DNA of 64,000 bases from JBFHRE01 sp041746105 (lineage in GTDB: Bacteria > Actinomycetota > Acidimicrobiia > Spongiisociales > ZC4RG35). This document shows, piece after piece, positions 34,287 to 42,386 of the stretch; the stretch's first letter is position 1, and each line of letters begins with the position of its first letter. The notes below the pieces were generated by a model. The model had not been told where the DNA came from and searched no databases. It saw only the letters and a program-made list of their open reading frames with translations. Location of the stretch: assembly GCA_041746105.1 (NCBI GenBank), contig JBGTHP010000014.1:44430-108429 (forward strand). Reading direction: 5' to 3'. The position numbers and the translations under genes are program-made.

Positions 34287-35837
34287 GTGGGAACCGAGGC
34301 CCGGATCGAGCAACTCAGGAAATACCGGGACGAGGCTCTTCACGCCGGAAGCGCACGCGCCGTCGCCAGACAACACGAATTGGGCAAGCTCACCGCCCGC
34401 GAACGGATCGACGTACTCCTCGACAAAGGCTCGTTTCAAGAAGTCGACATGATGGTTCGGCATCAGGCCAGAGGGTTCGGGATCGAGGGCCAGCGTCCTC
34501 CCGGCGACGCAGTGGTGACCGGTTGGGGCACCGTGGACGGGAGGACCGTGTTCGTTTTCGCAGAAGACTTCACGGTGTTCGGCGGAAGCCTGGGTCGGGC
34601 GGTGGCGGAAAAGATCTGCAAACTGCTGGACATGGCGATGGATGTGGGAGCACCGGTGGTCGGCCTCAAAGACTCCGGCGGGGCCAGGATCCAAGAAGGC
34701 GTCGCGGCGCTCGACGGCTACGGACGGATTTTCGAACGAAATGTCCGGGCGTCCGGTGTGATTCCGCAGATCTCGGTGATCATGGGACCGTGCGCCGGTG
34801 GAGCCGTCTATTCACCGGCGATGACCGATTTTGTCTTCCAGGTCGAAGGCACTTCTCACATGTTCATAACCGGCCCCGATGTCATCAAGACGGTCACCGG
34901 AGAAGAGGTGACATTCGAGGAGTTGGGTGGCGCGATGACCCACGCCTCCAAATCCGGTGTCACCCACTTCGTGGCGCCGAATGGCGAAGCAGCCATCGAA
35001 GCGGTTCGGTACTTGCTGTCTTTTCTCCCCCAGAACAACATGGAGAATGCGCCCTATTTCGCACCTGTCGACAGCCGAGATCGAATCGAAGACTCGCTGG
35101 ATCGGCTGATTCCGGACTCGGCCAACCAGCCATACGACATGGTCGAAGTGATCGAGACGATTCTCGATGACGGGGAGTACTTCGAGGTTCATGAAAATTT
35201 CGCCAGAAATATGGTGGTTGGATTTGGACGGCTGGACGGGCACACCGTTGGAGTTGTTGGCAATCAACCAGCTGCCCTTGCCGGGACACTCGATATTCAG
35301 GCTTCTGAAAAAGCCGCTCGGTTTGTTCGCTTCTGCGACGCGTTCAATATCCCGCTGGTCACGTTCGTCGACGTCCCCGGTTTCCTGCCAGGGGTCGCGC
35401 AAGAGCACGAAGGCATCATCCGCCATGGGGCCAAGCTTCTCTATGCCTTCTGTGAGGCAACGGTGCCGAGAGTCACGGTCATCACTCGAAAGGCCTACGG
35501 GGGCGCATACCTGGTCATGAACTCCCGAGGGATCAGGGCCGACATGGTTTATGCCTGGCCTTCGGCAGAGATCGCCGTCATGGGTGCCCAGGGCGCCGTC
35601 AACGTCATCTTCCGGCGTGAACTGGCGGATGCCGAGGATGGCGAAACCCGCCGCCAGGAATTGATCGACGACTACGAAGAGCAGTTCAACAACCCATACC
35701 GAGCAGCCGAGCTCGGACTCGTCGACGAGGTGATCGAGCCGAGGGAAACCAGGGTGAAACTGATCAGAGCGCTCGACATGCTGAGGACCAAGCGTGAGGT
35801 TCTCGCCCCGCGCAAGCACGGGAACATCCCGCTGTGA
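34287..35837 (+). CDS. accD5: Acyl-CoA (propionyl/acetyl-CoA) carboxylase carboxyltransferase beta subunit
   Basis: A 516-residue carboxyltransferase of the AccD5/PccB type that moves the carboxyl group from biotin to an acyl-CoA. Landmarks: 'GKLTARERIDVLLDKGSFQE', 'VFAEDFTVFGGSLG', the N-terminal CoA/oxyanion loop 'PCAGGAVYSPA', and the C-terminal 'RKAYGGAYLVMNSR'. The GTG at 34287 has GAGAGG at good spacing; the longer frame is antisense to birA. Acyl-chain preference (acetyl, propionyl) depends on a residue I cannot assign without alignment. The alpha subunit gene follows after 21 bases. Confidence 0.94.
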   Translation: MGTEARIEQLRKYRDEALHAGSARAVARQHELGKLTARERIDVLLDKGSFQEVDMMVRHQARGFGIEGQRPPGDAVVTGWGTVDGRTVFVFAEDFTVFGGSLGRAVAEKICKLLDMAMDVGAPVVGLKDSGGARIQEGVAALDGYGRIFERNVRASGVIPQISVIMGPCAGGAVYSPAMTDFVFQVEGTSHMFITGPDVIKTVTGEEVTFEELGGAMTHASKSGVTHFVAPNGEAAIEAVRYLLSFLPQNNMENAPYFAPVDSRDRIEDSLDRLIPDSANQPYDMVEVIETILDDGEYFEVHENFARNMVVGFGRLDGHTVGVVGNQPAALAGTLDIQASEKAARFVRFCDAFNIPLVTFVDVPGFLPGVAQEHEGIIRHGAKLLYAFCEATVPRVTVITRKAYGGAYLVMNSRGIRADMVYAWPSAEIAVMGAQGAVNVIFRRELADAEDGETRRQELIDDYEEQFNNPYRAAELGLVDEVIEPRETRVKLIRALDMLRTKREVLAPRKHGNIPL

Positions 35838-35858
35838 ACCCCACCTAGGATGATCGAC

Positions 35859-37598
35859 ATGCTCGAGTCCGTCCTGGTCGCCAATCGCGGCGAGATTGCC
35901 GTTCGCGTGATCAGGTCTGCTCGCGAGATGGGTCTCCGCACCATCGCCATCTATTCGGAACTCGATCGCGACGCGATGCACGCTCGCATGGCCGACGAGG
36001 CTTGGAACATCGGTGCCGCTCCGGCATCGGATTCGTATCTGAACATGGACCGAGTGCTCCAGGTCGCCACCGAATCCAAGGCGACCGCCATCCATCCCGG
36101 TTATGGATTTTTGTCGGAAAACGGGATATTTGCCCAGAAAGTGATTGACGCCGGGATCGCCTGGGTGGGGCCACCACCAGCTGCGATTGCCGTCATGGGA
36201 GACAAGATCTCGTCGCGGAAAGCGGCGCTGGAAGCCGGCACACCGACCGTGCCCGGCACCGTCGAACCCCTCCAGTCGATGGAGGAGATCCTTCCCATCG
36301 CCGAGGAGTTCGGGTACCCGATCGCCATCAAAGCCGCCCACGGCGGCGGCGGAAAAGGGTTGCGGGTGGTCTGGACCGCCGACGAGGTGTCGGAAGCCTA
36401 TGACGGAGCCCGACGCGAGGCCCAGGCCTACTTCGGTAACGCCGAGGTCTACGTCGAGAAGTACATCGAGCGCCCCCGCCATGTCGAAGCACAGATCATC
36501 TTTGATGGCCACGGCAACGGAGCTTTTCTCGGAGAGCGTGACTGCTCTGTGCAGAGGCGTCACCAGAAACTGATCGAAGAAACGCCATCACCGGCGATGA
36601 CTCCGGAGATCCGCGAACGGTTTGGTGAGGCATCGCTCGCCGTCGGCCGGGCCTGCGGGTACGAGAACGCAGGCACCGTGGAGTTCCTGCTCGATCAGCA
36701 GGGGGATTTCTATTTCCTGGAGATGAACACCCGTCTCCAGGTCGAGCACACGGTGACCGAGATGGTTACCGGCATCGATCTCGTCCAGGAGCAGCTGAAC
36801 ATCGCAGCTGGCGGAAGACTCTCGTTCGACAAGGTCGAGCCGCGAGGACATGCCATCGAGATGCGGATAAACGCAGAGGATCCGTATCAGAACTTTTCAC
36901 CCAGCCCGGGCCGGATCACGGAGTACCGCGAACCTGCCGGATACGGCGTGAGAGTTGATGGATGGGTAGAGGCCGGTACCAACGTCAGCCAGTATTACGA
37001 CAACCTCCTCGCGAAACTGGTGGTCTGGGGTCGCAATCGCGATGAGGCGATCGCACGCGGCCTCCGCGCCCTGAGTGAGTACTCGGTGCACGGCGTGGCG
37101 ACAACGATCCCCGCGCATCAGCACGTCCTCTCGCACCCCGACTTTGTGGCGAGCCGCCATCACACCAAGTGGATGGAAACCGAGGTCACGTTGACCCAAA
37201 CCGATCCCGATCCAGGCCCGACCCTGCCAGAAGATGAAGCCCTGGCGCGGCGTTCGATGACCATTGAAATCGGTGGGCGCCGCTTTGAAGTCGCCTTCTG
37301 GGCACCGGAGCCGGCCTCGACCGGTGGCGGCGGGATCCGGCGACGCGCCCCCAAGCTCGAACGTTCCTCTGCCGCCGGCTCGAGCGACGGCATCGTCACC
37401 GCGCCGATGCAGGGCACCATCGTCAAGGTTTCGGTCAAAGCCGGAGATACGGTCGAGGAAGGCCAATCCATCTGCATCCTCGAGGCGATGAAGATGGAAA
37501 ACGAGATCAAGGCGCCCAACGCCGGTGCGGTCGTCGAACTCAAGGTTCAAACCGGCGACACCGTTGCCCCCGGAGACCGCATCGCGGTCATCAGGTAG
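35859..37598 (+). CDS. accA3: Acyl-CoA carboxylase alpha subunit (biotin carboxylase plus BCCP)
   Basis: A 579-residue fusion: biotin carboxylase with ATP-grasp (1-450; 'VLVANRGEIAVRVIRSAREM', 'IKAAHGGGGKGLRVV', 'FLEMNTRLQVEHTVTE') and a C-terminal biotinyl carrier domain with EAMKMENE, where Lys545 is the biotinylation site. It pairs with the upstream beta subunit. The ATG at 35859 (MLESVLVANRG) is favoured because TAGGA lies 8 bases upstream; the ATG at 35850 abuts that site. Typical of actinobacterial AccA3. Confidence 0.95.
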   Translation: MLESVLVANRGEIAVRVIRSAREMGLRTIAIYSELDRDAMHARMADEAWNIGAAPASDSYLNMDRVLQVATESKATAIHPGYGFLSENGIFAQKVIDAGIAWVGPPPAAIAVMGDKISSRKAALEAGTPTVPGTVEPLQSMEEILPIAEEFGYPIAIKAAHGGGGKGLRVVWTADEVSEAYDGARREAQAYFGNAEVYVEKYIERPRHVEAQIIFDGHGNGAFLGERDCSVQRRHQKLIEETPSPAMTPEIRERFGEASLAVGRACGYENAGTVEFLLDQQGDFYFLEMNTRLQVEHTVTEMVTGIDLVQEQLNIAAGGRLSFDKVEPRGHAIEMRINAEDPYQNFSPSPGRITEYREPAGYGVRVDGWVEAGTNVSQYYDNLLAKLVVWGRNRDEAIARGLRALSEYSVHGVATTIPAHQHVLSHPDFVASRHHTKWMETEVTLTQTDPDPGPTLPEDEALARRSMTIEIGGRRFEVAFWAPEPASTGGGGIRRRAPKLERSSAAGSSDGIVTAPMQGTIVKVSVKAGDTVEEGQSICILEAMKMENEIKAPNAGAVVELKVQTGDTVAPGDRIAVIR

Positions 37599-37705
37599 CC
37601 GAAAGCTCTCGCGTACTGGTTCACAGGCGACGACTCCAACAGCGATAGGGTGCCATTCCCCCAAGGGGACTCACGCCGAATCGGTTGCCATCATCCGGAT
37701 TGCCG

Positions 37706-39199
37706 TCACCTGGTCACCAGCAGGATCGAAGTCAACGTGACGCCGGCCGAACTGGCCGTGATCGTGGCGCTCCTCGATGCGCGGCCAGGGGAGGTAGACA
37801 CGACAAAGGTCCCTGCTGCCTCACCAGCCGCGATGACCACGCTCGCAGGCACGGTGACAAAACGTCTGTTGGACGAAAGGGCAACGGTGACGCCGCCCGT
37901 CGGCGCAGGTGCCGACAGCATCACTGTGCCGGTCGTCGACGATCCGCCCATTACGGATGTGGCAGCGAGAGTGAGCGACGAGAGCGTCACAGGGCCGGGC
38001 TCGTTGTCACACGTGTAGTGCAGTGCCAACGGGTACTCGAACAGGGACGCATCGCGGTAGAACCCGACTGCCCACACGTCGGTGGCCGAAACCGCGGCAA
38101 CGCCGAACAACTCATTCGTCAGGGCGATGTTGCCGAAGTCAGTAACTGCATCGGGTGTCGGTGACGGGTTCCACGCTCCACCGTCGTAGTGCACCGCATA
38201 CGTTCCCTGACCGGTGAGACCGACCGCCCAGATATCGGTGGCAGACAGTGCATCCACTGCCCGCACAAAAGTGTCTCCGGTCCCCTTACCGGTTGCGACC
38301 TTTGGCAGCGAGGTGCGGACCCAGGTGTTGCCGTTCCACTGGCTGGCGTAGGGGTCGGCGGGGAAAACCTCAAACCCGACGATCCGGCGAGGTGTCGTGC
38401 CCACCGCCCAGGCGTTGTTGGTCGTCAAGGCGACGACGCCGACTGTGGCCTGGGATGAAATGCCGGCGTACCTCCACTGCGATCCGTTCCAGCGCAACTC
38501 GCCGGTGTCGCCGAGCGCCCACACGTCACCTGAGGAGGATGCATCCACGGCGTTGCGAGACGCATCGGCGGTGGCGATGCTTTCTGGCGGTGGCGTGACG
38601 AGCGTCCACTTGGTTCCGTCCCAGTGCATGAGCACGGCTTCACTCGTATTGGCGTTGAAGTTGCGGATATCCCCGCCGACGGCCCAGACGTCGTTGGCGG
38701 CGACGATGCTGACATCGTTGATAGCGTTGATCACCTCCAAACCGACGAGCGCCTGATTTGGGCTCGTGACGAGCGACCAGGCCGACCCGTTCCAGTGCAT
38801 TGTGACCGTCTTGTAGGCGTCGGCGACGATGGCATAACCAACGGCCCAGATGTCGGTTGGCCCGGCGGCGTCGATACCCAACAACCGGCTCTGGGTGGCG
38901 CCGGGAATGGCGGGAACGGTGACCTTGGTCCAGGTCGAGCCGTTCCAGCGCTGAATTGCCGCGAAACCTCCCAACCAGCCGACCGCCCACACATCGTTTG
39001 CAGAGACCGCAGCGACCGCCTCGAACCGGTTGGCGTAGGTGATCGCACCTGACGAGACCGGAACCACCGACCAGGCGCACGCGGTTGCTTCGGCGCCAAC
39101 CTGCGCTCGCGCGATCGGCGCGGCCGAAAGACCGGAAGACAAAACAAGGGCGGCCAAACCGCCCGACAAACGAATGCTCCAGCGTTGCCAACGACTCAC
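37706..39199 (-). CDS. Secreted protein with seven 'DVWAVG' repeats (probable beta-propeller)
   Basis: A 497-residue secreted protein: signal peptide (WSIRLSGGLAALVLSSGLSA), seven repeats of [DN]-[VIA]-W-A-[VL]-G at about residues 69, 116, 170, 225, 262, 322 and 374, most followed by a 'W(N/D)G..W' strand, then a C-terminal beta-sandwich-like domain (about 400-497). Seven evenly spaced W-A-V-G blocks indicate a seven-bladed propeller. I do not know its ligand. The GTG at 39199 is preceded by AAAGGA at 6 bases, which decides the start. Neighbouring genes are metabolic, so it is isolated here. Confidence 0.8.
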   Translation of the reverse strand: MSRWQRWSIRLSGGLAALVLSSGLSAAPIARAQVGAEATACAWSVVPVSSGAITYANRFEAVAAVSANDVWAVGWLGGFAAIQRWNGSTWTKVTVPAIPGATQSRLLGIDAAGPTDIWAVGYAIVADAYKTVTMHWNGSAWSLVTSPNQALVGLEVINAINDVSIVAANDVWAVGGDIRNFNANTSEAVLMHWDGTKWTLVTPPPESIATADASRNAVDASSSGDVWALGDTGELRWNGSQWRYAGISSQATVGVVALTTNNAWAVGTTPRRIVGFEVFPADPYASQWNGNTWVRTSLPKVATGKGTGDTFVRAVDALSATDIWAVGLTGQGTYAVHYDGGAWNPSPTPDAVTDFGNIALTNELFGVAAVSATDVWAVGFYRDASLFEYPLALHYTCDNEPGPVTLSSLTLAATSVMGGSSTTGTVMLSAPAPTGGVTVALSSNRRFVTVPASVVIAAGEAAGTFVVSTSPGRASRSATITASSAGVTLTSILLVTR

Positions 39200-39360
39200 G
39201 ACGTTTCCTTTCGCGTCGATCGGATGGTCGAAGTATCGAGGCTCACAGACCGCACGGAAAGAGGTCTCGACGTTGTTAATGGATTGTTCACCGTCTCCCC
39301 CGCCACCGGCCGCTCCAGACTCGGTCAAGCCGCCGAAGGTACCGACCGGCCTGGTTCCTG

Positions 39361-40716
39361 CTATTCGGCGGCGTCGGTGATGCTCTCCGACAGGCTCGGG
39401 TGCACCATCAGAGTCTCAACGAGGACAGACACCGTCACCCTTGCCTGGGTGGCAAGCGCGATCACTCCGATCAGCTCGGAGGCGCGATGGCCAACGATGG
39501 TGCCGCCAAGAACAACCCCAGTCGCCGGGTCGGATACCACCTTGACGAACCCACGGGTATAACCCTGCAGCACAGATCGGGCGTTGGACGCGAACGGGAC
39601 TTTGGTGGTCCTGACCTTTCGCCCCTCGGCGGCCGCCTGAACCTCCTCCAAGCCGACAGAAGCGATTTCCGGCTGAGTGAACACGGCCTGGGTGACTTTC
39701 GAATAATCGATGGGTGTCACGGACAGACCCATCATGTGGCGAGCGATCTTGCGACCTTGCATCGACGCGACCGAAGACAGCGGCATCTGCCCCGTGCAGT
39801 CCCCGGCTGCATAGATATGGGGCCGGGAAGTCCGCTGAAACTCATCCACGCCGATATAACCGTGGTCCATGTCGACTCCGGCTTCTTCGAGTCCGATCGC
39901 TGTGGTCAGGGGTACCGACCCGATGGCGAGAAGGGCATGACTCCCCTTGACCACGCGGCCGTCATCACAATGAACCTCGATGCCAGAGTCGGTTCTTTCT
40001 ATCCGCTCTGCTCGTGCGCCAATCACCAGTTTCACCCCACGTTCGAGGAAATCCTCTTGGAGGACGGCGGCAACCTCCGGATCACGGTGCGGGAGGATCT
40101 GCTGGCGCGACACCACCAACGTGACCTGGGATCCAAGCGCCTGGAAAATATGGACGAATTCGACACCGGTCACTCCTGATCCGATGACGATCAGATGTTC
40201 CGGCAGACTCGGCAGGTCATAGGCATGACGGGTGGTGAGAACCCTGTCGCCGTCCGCGTTGACCCATTCTGGCACGCGCGGATCTGAGCCGGTCGATACC
40301 AGCGCGGTGTCGAAGTGCCGCACCTGAACACCGTCCTCGGTGTCTATCTGGATCGAGAATTCGTCGCGGAAGCGGCCAGTCCCCTTCAGGATCTCGACAT
40401 TCTGAGATACGAGCATCTCGGTCCACGATCGATTGATGTCGCCTGAGATGTTCTGGATCCGCGAGGCTAGTTCTCCCAGGTCGACCCGACTCGGATCCGC
40501 GGCCAGCCCCAGCTTGGCGGCGTTTCGGATCGAATCGATTCGGACCGCGGTTGCCGCCATCGTTTTGGACGGGATGCAGTCCCAGAGGTGGGCGGCGCCA
40601 CCCACGAGCGACCGCTCGACCAAAACGACCTCAGCTCCGAGACTGGCGGCGATGGTGGCAGCCGCGATTCCTGCCGGCCCCCCACCCAGGACGAGAAAAC
40701 GGTGTTGGTCGGTCAC
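39361..40716 (-). CDS. lpdA: LpdA-type FAD flavoprotein (NAD(P)H:quinone reductase-like)
   Basis: A 451-residue class I pyridine-nucleotide disulfide oxidoreductase: FAD motif 'FLVLGGGPAGIAAATIA', NAD motif 'LIVIGSGVTGVEF', second FAD motif 'HIYAAGDCTG', and a dimerisation domain. True lipoamide dehydrogenases have two cysteines (CLNxGCIPSK); here the site reads VGGAAHLWDCIPSKTM, with one cysteine only. The same loss is known in M. tuberculosis LpdA (Rv3303c), which acts as a quinone reductase, not a lipoamide dehydrogenase. I assign this gene to that group by the motif. Confidence 0.87.
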   Translation of the reverse strand: MTDQHRFLVLGGGPAGIAAATIAASLGAEVVLVERSLVGGAAHLWDCIPSKTMAATAVRIDSIRNAAKLGLAADPSRVDLGELASRIQNISGDINRSWTEMLVSQNVEILKGTGRFRDEFSIQIDTEDGVQVRHFDTALVSTGSDPRVPEWVNADGDRVLTTRHAYDLPSLPEHLIVIGSGVTGVEFVHIFQALGSQVTLVVSRQQILPHRDPEVAAVLQEDFLERGVKLVIGARAERIERTDSGIEVHCDDGRVVKGSHALLAIGSVPLTTAIGLEEAGVDMDHGYIGVDEFQRTSRPHIYAAGDCTGQMPLSSVASMQGRKIARHMMGLSVTPIDYSKVTQAVFTQPEIASVGLEEVQAAAEGRKVRTTKVPFASNARSVLQGYTRGFVKVVSDPATGVVLGGTIVGHRASELIGVIALATQARVTVSVLVETLMVHPSLSESITDAAE

Positions 40717-40746
40717 ACGGCGATGCTAACCAGGGGGAACCCGCCG

Positions 40747-42309
40747 TCAGGAACCGCGGTAAACACCAAACACACCTCGCAGGGCGTCGGATACCTCACC
40801 GACGGTGGCACCCCGGGCCAAGGCAACCTTCATCGGCGGCAAAAGATTGTCACGTGTGTCGGCAACTGTCGTGACCTTCTCGAGCAGATGCCCTATCTCG
40901 AGCTGGTCTCTCTGCGAGCGCCACTGGGCCAGACGCGCCACCTGGTCGCGCTCGAGTCCCGGGTCGACTCTCAGGACCGGAATCGAGGCGTCATCGTCCT
41001 GCTGAAATCGATTGACACCAACAACCACCGACGTACCGTCGTTCTGGCGCCTCGCCTCGGCGTAGGCCGCCTCCTCGATCTGGGACTGCATGTAACCGGC
41101 TTCGATCGCGGCCACGGCTCCTCCCATCGCCTCCACCTGGTCTATCAACTCAACCGCTTTCTGTTCGACTGCGTCGGTGAGCGCCTCCATGAAATAGGAG
41201 CCACCCCAAGGGTCGACAGTGGACGTCAGCCCAGACTCGAGAGCAAGGATCTGCTGGGTGCGCAACGCCAGGGTCGCCGCCTCGCTGGTGGGCAACCCGA
41301 GCGCCTCGTCATAGGAGTTGGTGTGCAGCGACTGGGTCCCACCCATCACGGCGGCCATCGCCTGGACCGTGGTCCTCACGATATTTGTCAGCGGCTGCTG
41401 GGCCGTGAGTGTCGACCCGGCGGTCTGGGTATGAAACCGCATTGCCAGGGTGCGGACATCGGTCGCGTGCATCCGATCGCGCATGAGCCGTGCCCATATC
41501 CGGCGAGCGGCCCTGAACTTGGCGATCTCTTCAAAATAGTGGTTGTGCCCGTTCCAGAAGAAGGACAGTCGAGGGCCGATCACATCCACATCGAGCCCGG
41601 CATCGATAGCCGCCCGCACGTAGGCCAGTCCGTTGGAAATCGTGAAAGCGAGCTCCTGGGCTGCAGTGGATCCGGCTTCTCGAATGTGATACCCGGAAAT
41701 GGAGATCGTGTTCCAATTCGGCAACTCTTTCGCAGCGTAAGAAAACAGATCCGTCACGAGCCGCATCGATGGCTGTGGCGGATAGATGTAGGTACCGCGT
41801 GCCACGTATTCCTTGAGGATGTCGTTTTGGACCGTCCCTCGGATCTCCGCCGGTTCGACCCCTTGCTCCTCTGCCACCAGTTGGTAGAGGAGCAGCATGA
41901 TCGCCGCCGTTGAATTGATCGTCATCGAGGTCGACACCCTGTCGAGTGGAAGCCCCGCAAGCAGGGTGCGCATGTCGGAGATGGAGTCGATCGCGACTCC
42001 AACTTTTCCCACCTCGCCCGCGGAGAGTTGATGATCCGAATCGAGCCCCATTTGGGTGGGCAGATCAAAAGCAACGGACAACCCGGTTTGGCCGGCGTCG
42101 AGCAATTCGCGGAATCGCCTGTTTGTCTCCTCGGCGGTGCCGAAACCTGCGTACTGGCGCATGGTCCAGGGCCGGCCCCGATACATCGTCGGATAGGGCC
42201 CGCGAGTGAACGGATACTCGCCAGGAGCACCGATCTTGGCGGGATCGGCCGGCGTGTCGTAGACCGGTTCGATCGGGATCCGCGACGAGGTGCTTTCGTT
42301 TAGGTCCAT
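40747..42309 (-). CDS. Methylmalonyl-CoA mutase-family large subunit (no cobalamin domain)
   Basis: A 520-residue TIM-barrel subunit. Signatures are 'YPFTRGPYPTMYRGRPWTMR', 'QYAGFGTAEETN', 'SISGYHIREAGSTA', 'LSFFWNGHNHYFEEI' and 'FHTQTAGSTLTAQQP'. Full-length mutases carry about 130 further residues that bind adenosylcobalamin; these are absent, so a separate small subunit must exist elsewhere. The PYPTMY substrate block is closer to methylmalonyl-CoA than to isobutyryl-CoA mutases, but substrate cannot be proven here. The carboxylase genes nearby fit propionyl-CoA use. Confidence 0.9.
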   Translation of the reverse strand: MDLNESTSSRIPIEPVYDTPADPAKIGAPGEYPFTRGPYPTMYRGRPWTMRQYAGFGTAEETNRRFRELLDAGQTGLSVAFDLPTQMGLDSDHQLSAGEVGKVGVAIDSISDMRTLLAGLPLDRVSTSMTINSTAAIMLLLYQLVAEEQGVEPAEIRGTVQNDILKEYVARGTYIYPPQPSMRLVTDLFSYAAKELPNWNTISISGYHIREAGSTAAQELAFTISNGLAYVRAAIDAGLDVDVIGPRLSFFWNGHNHYFEEIAKFRAARRIWARLMRDRMHATDVRTLAMRFHTQTAGSTLTAQQPLTNIVRTTVQAMAAVMGGTQSLHTNSYDEALGLPTSEAATLALRTQQILALESGLTSTVDPWGGSYFMEALTDAVEQKAVELIDQVEAMGGAVAAIEAGYMQSQIEEAAYAEARRQNDGTSVVVGVNRFQQDDDASIPVLRVDPGLERDQVARLAQWRSQRDQLEIGHLLEKVTTVADTRDNLLPPMKVALARGATVGEVSDALRGVFGVYRGS

Positions 42310-42386
42310 GCGTCGGATAACCTAGTGGCATCGATCCAGGCCGGCCCATTGTCGAGGCCCTGCCAGACCAGGTTCGGACGTCCCAT

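Noticed and set aside
34812..36563. Very long (583-codon) minus-strand open frame
   Set aside because: It is antisense to accD and accA, whose proteins are unmistakable; its translation has no family character. GC-rich codon bias opens such frames.
42310..42386. Cobalamin riboswitch before the mutase gene
   Set aside because: The divergent interval is only 77 bases, too short for a B12 riboswitch, and no B12-box is seen.
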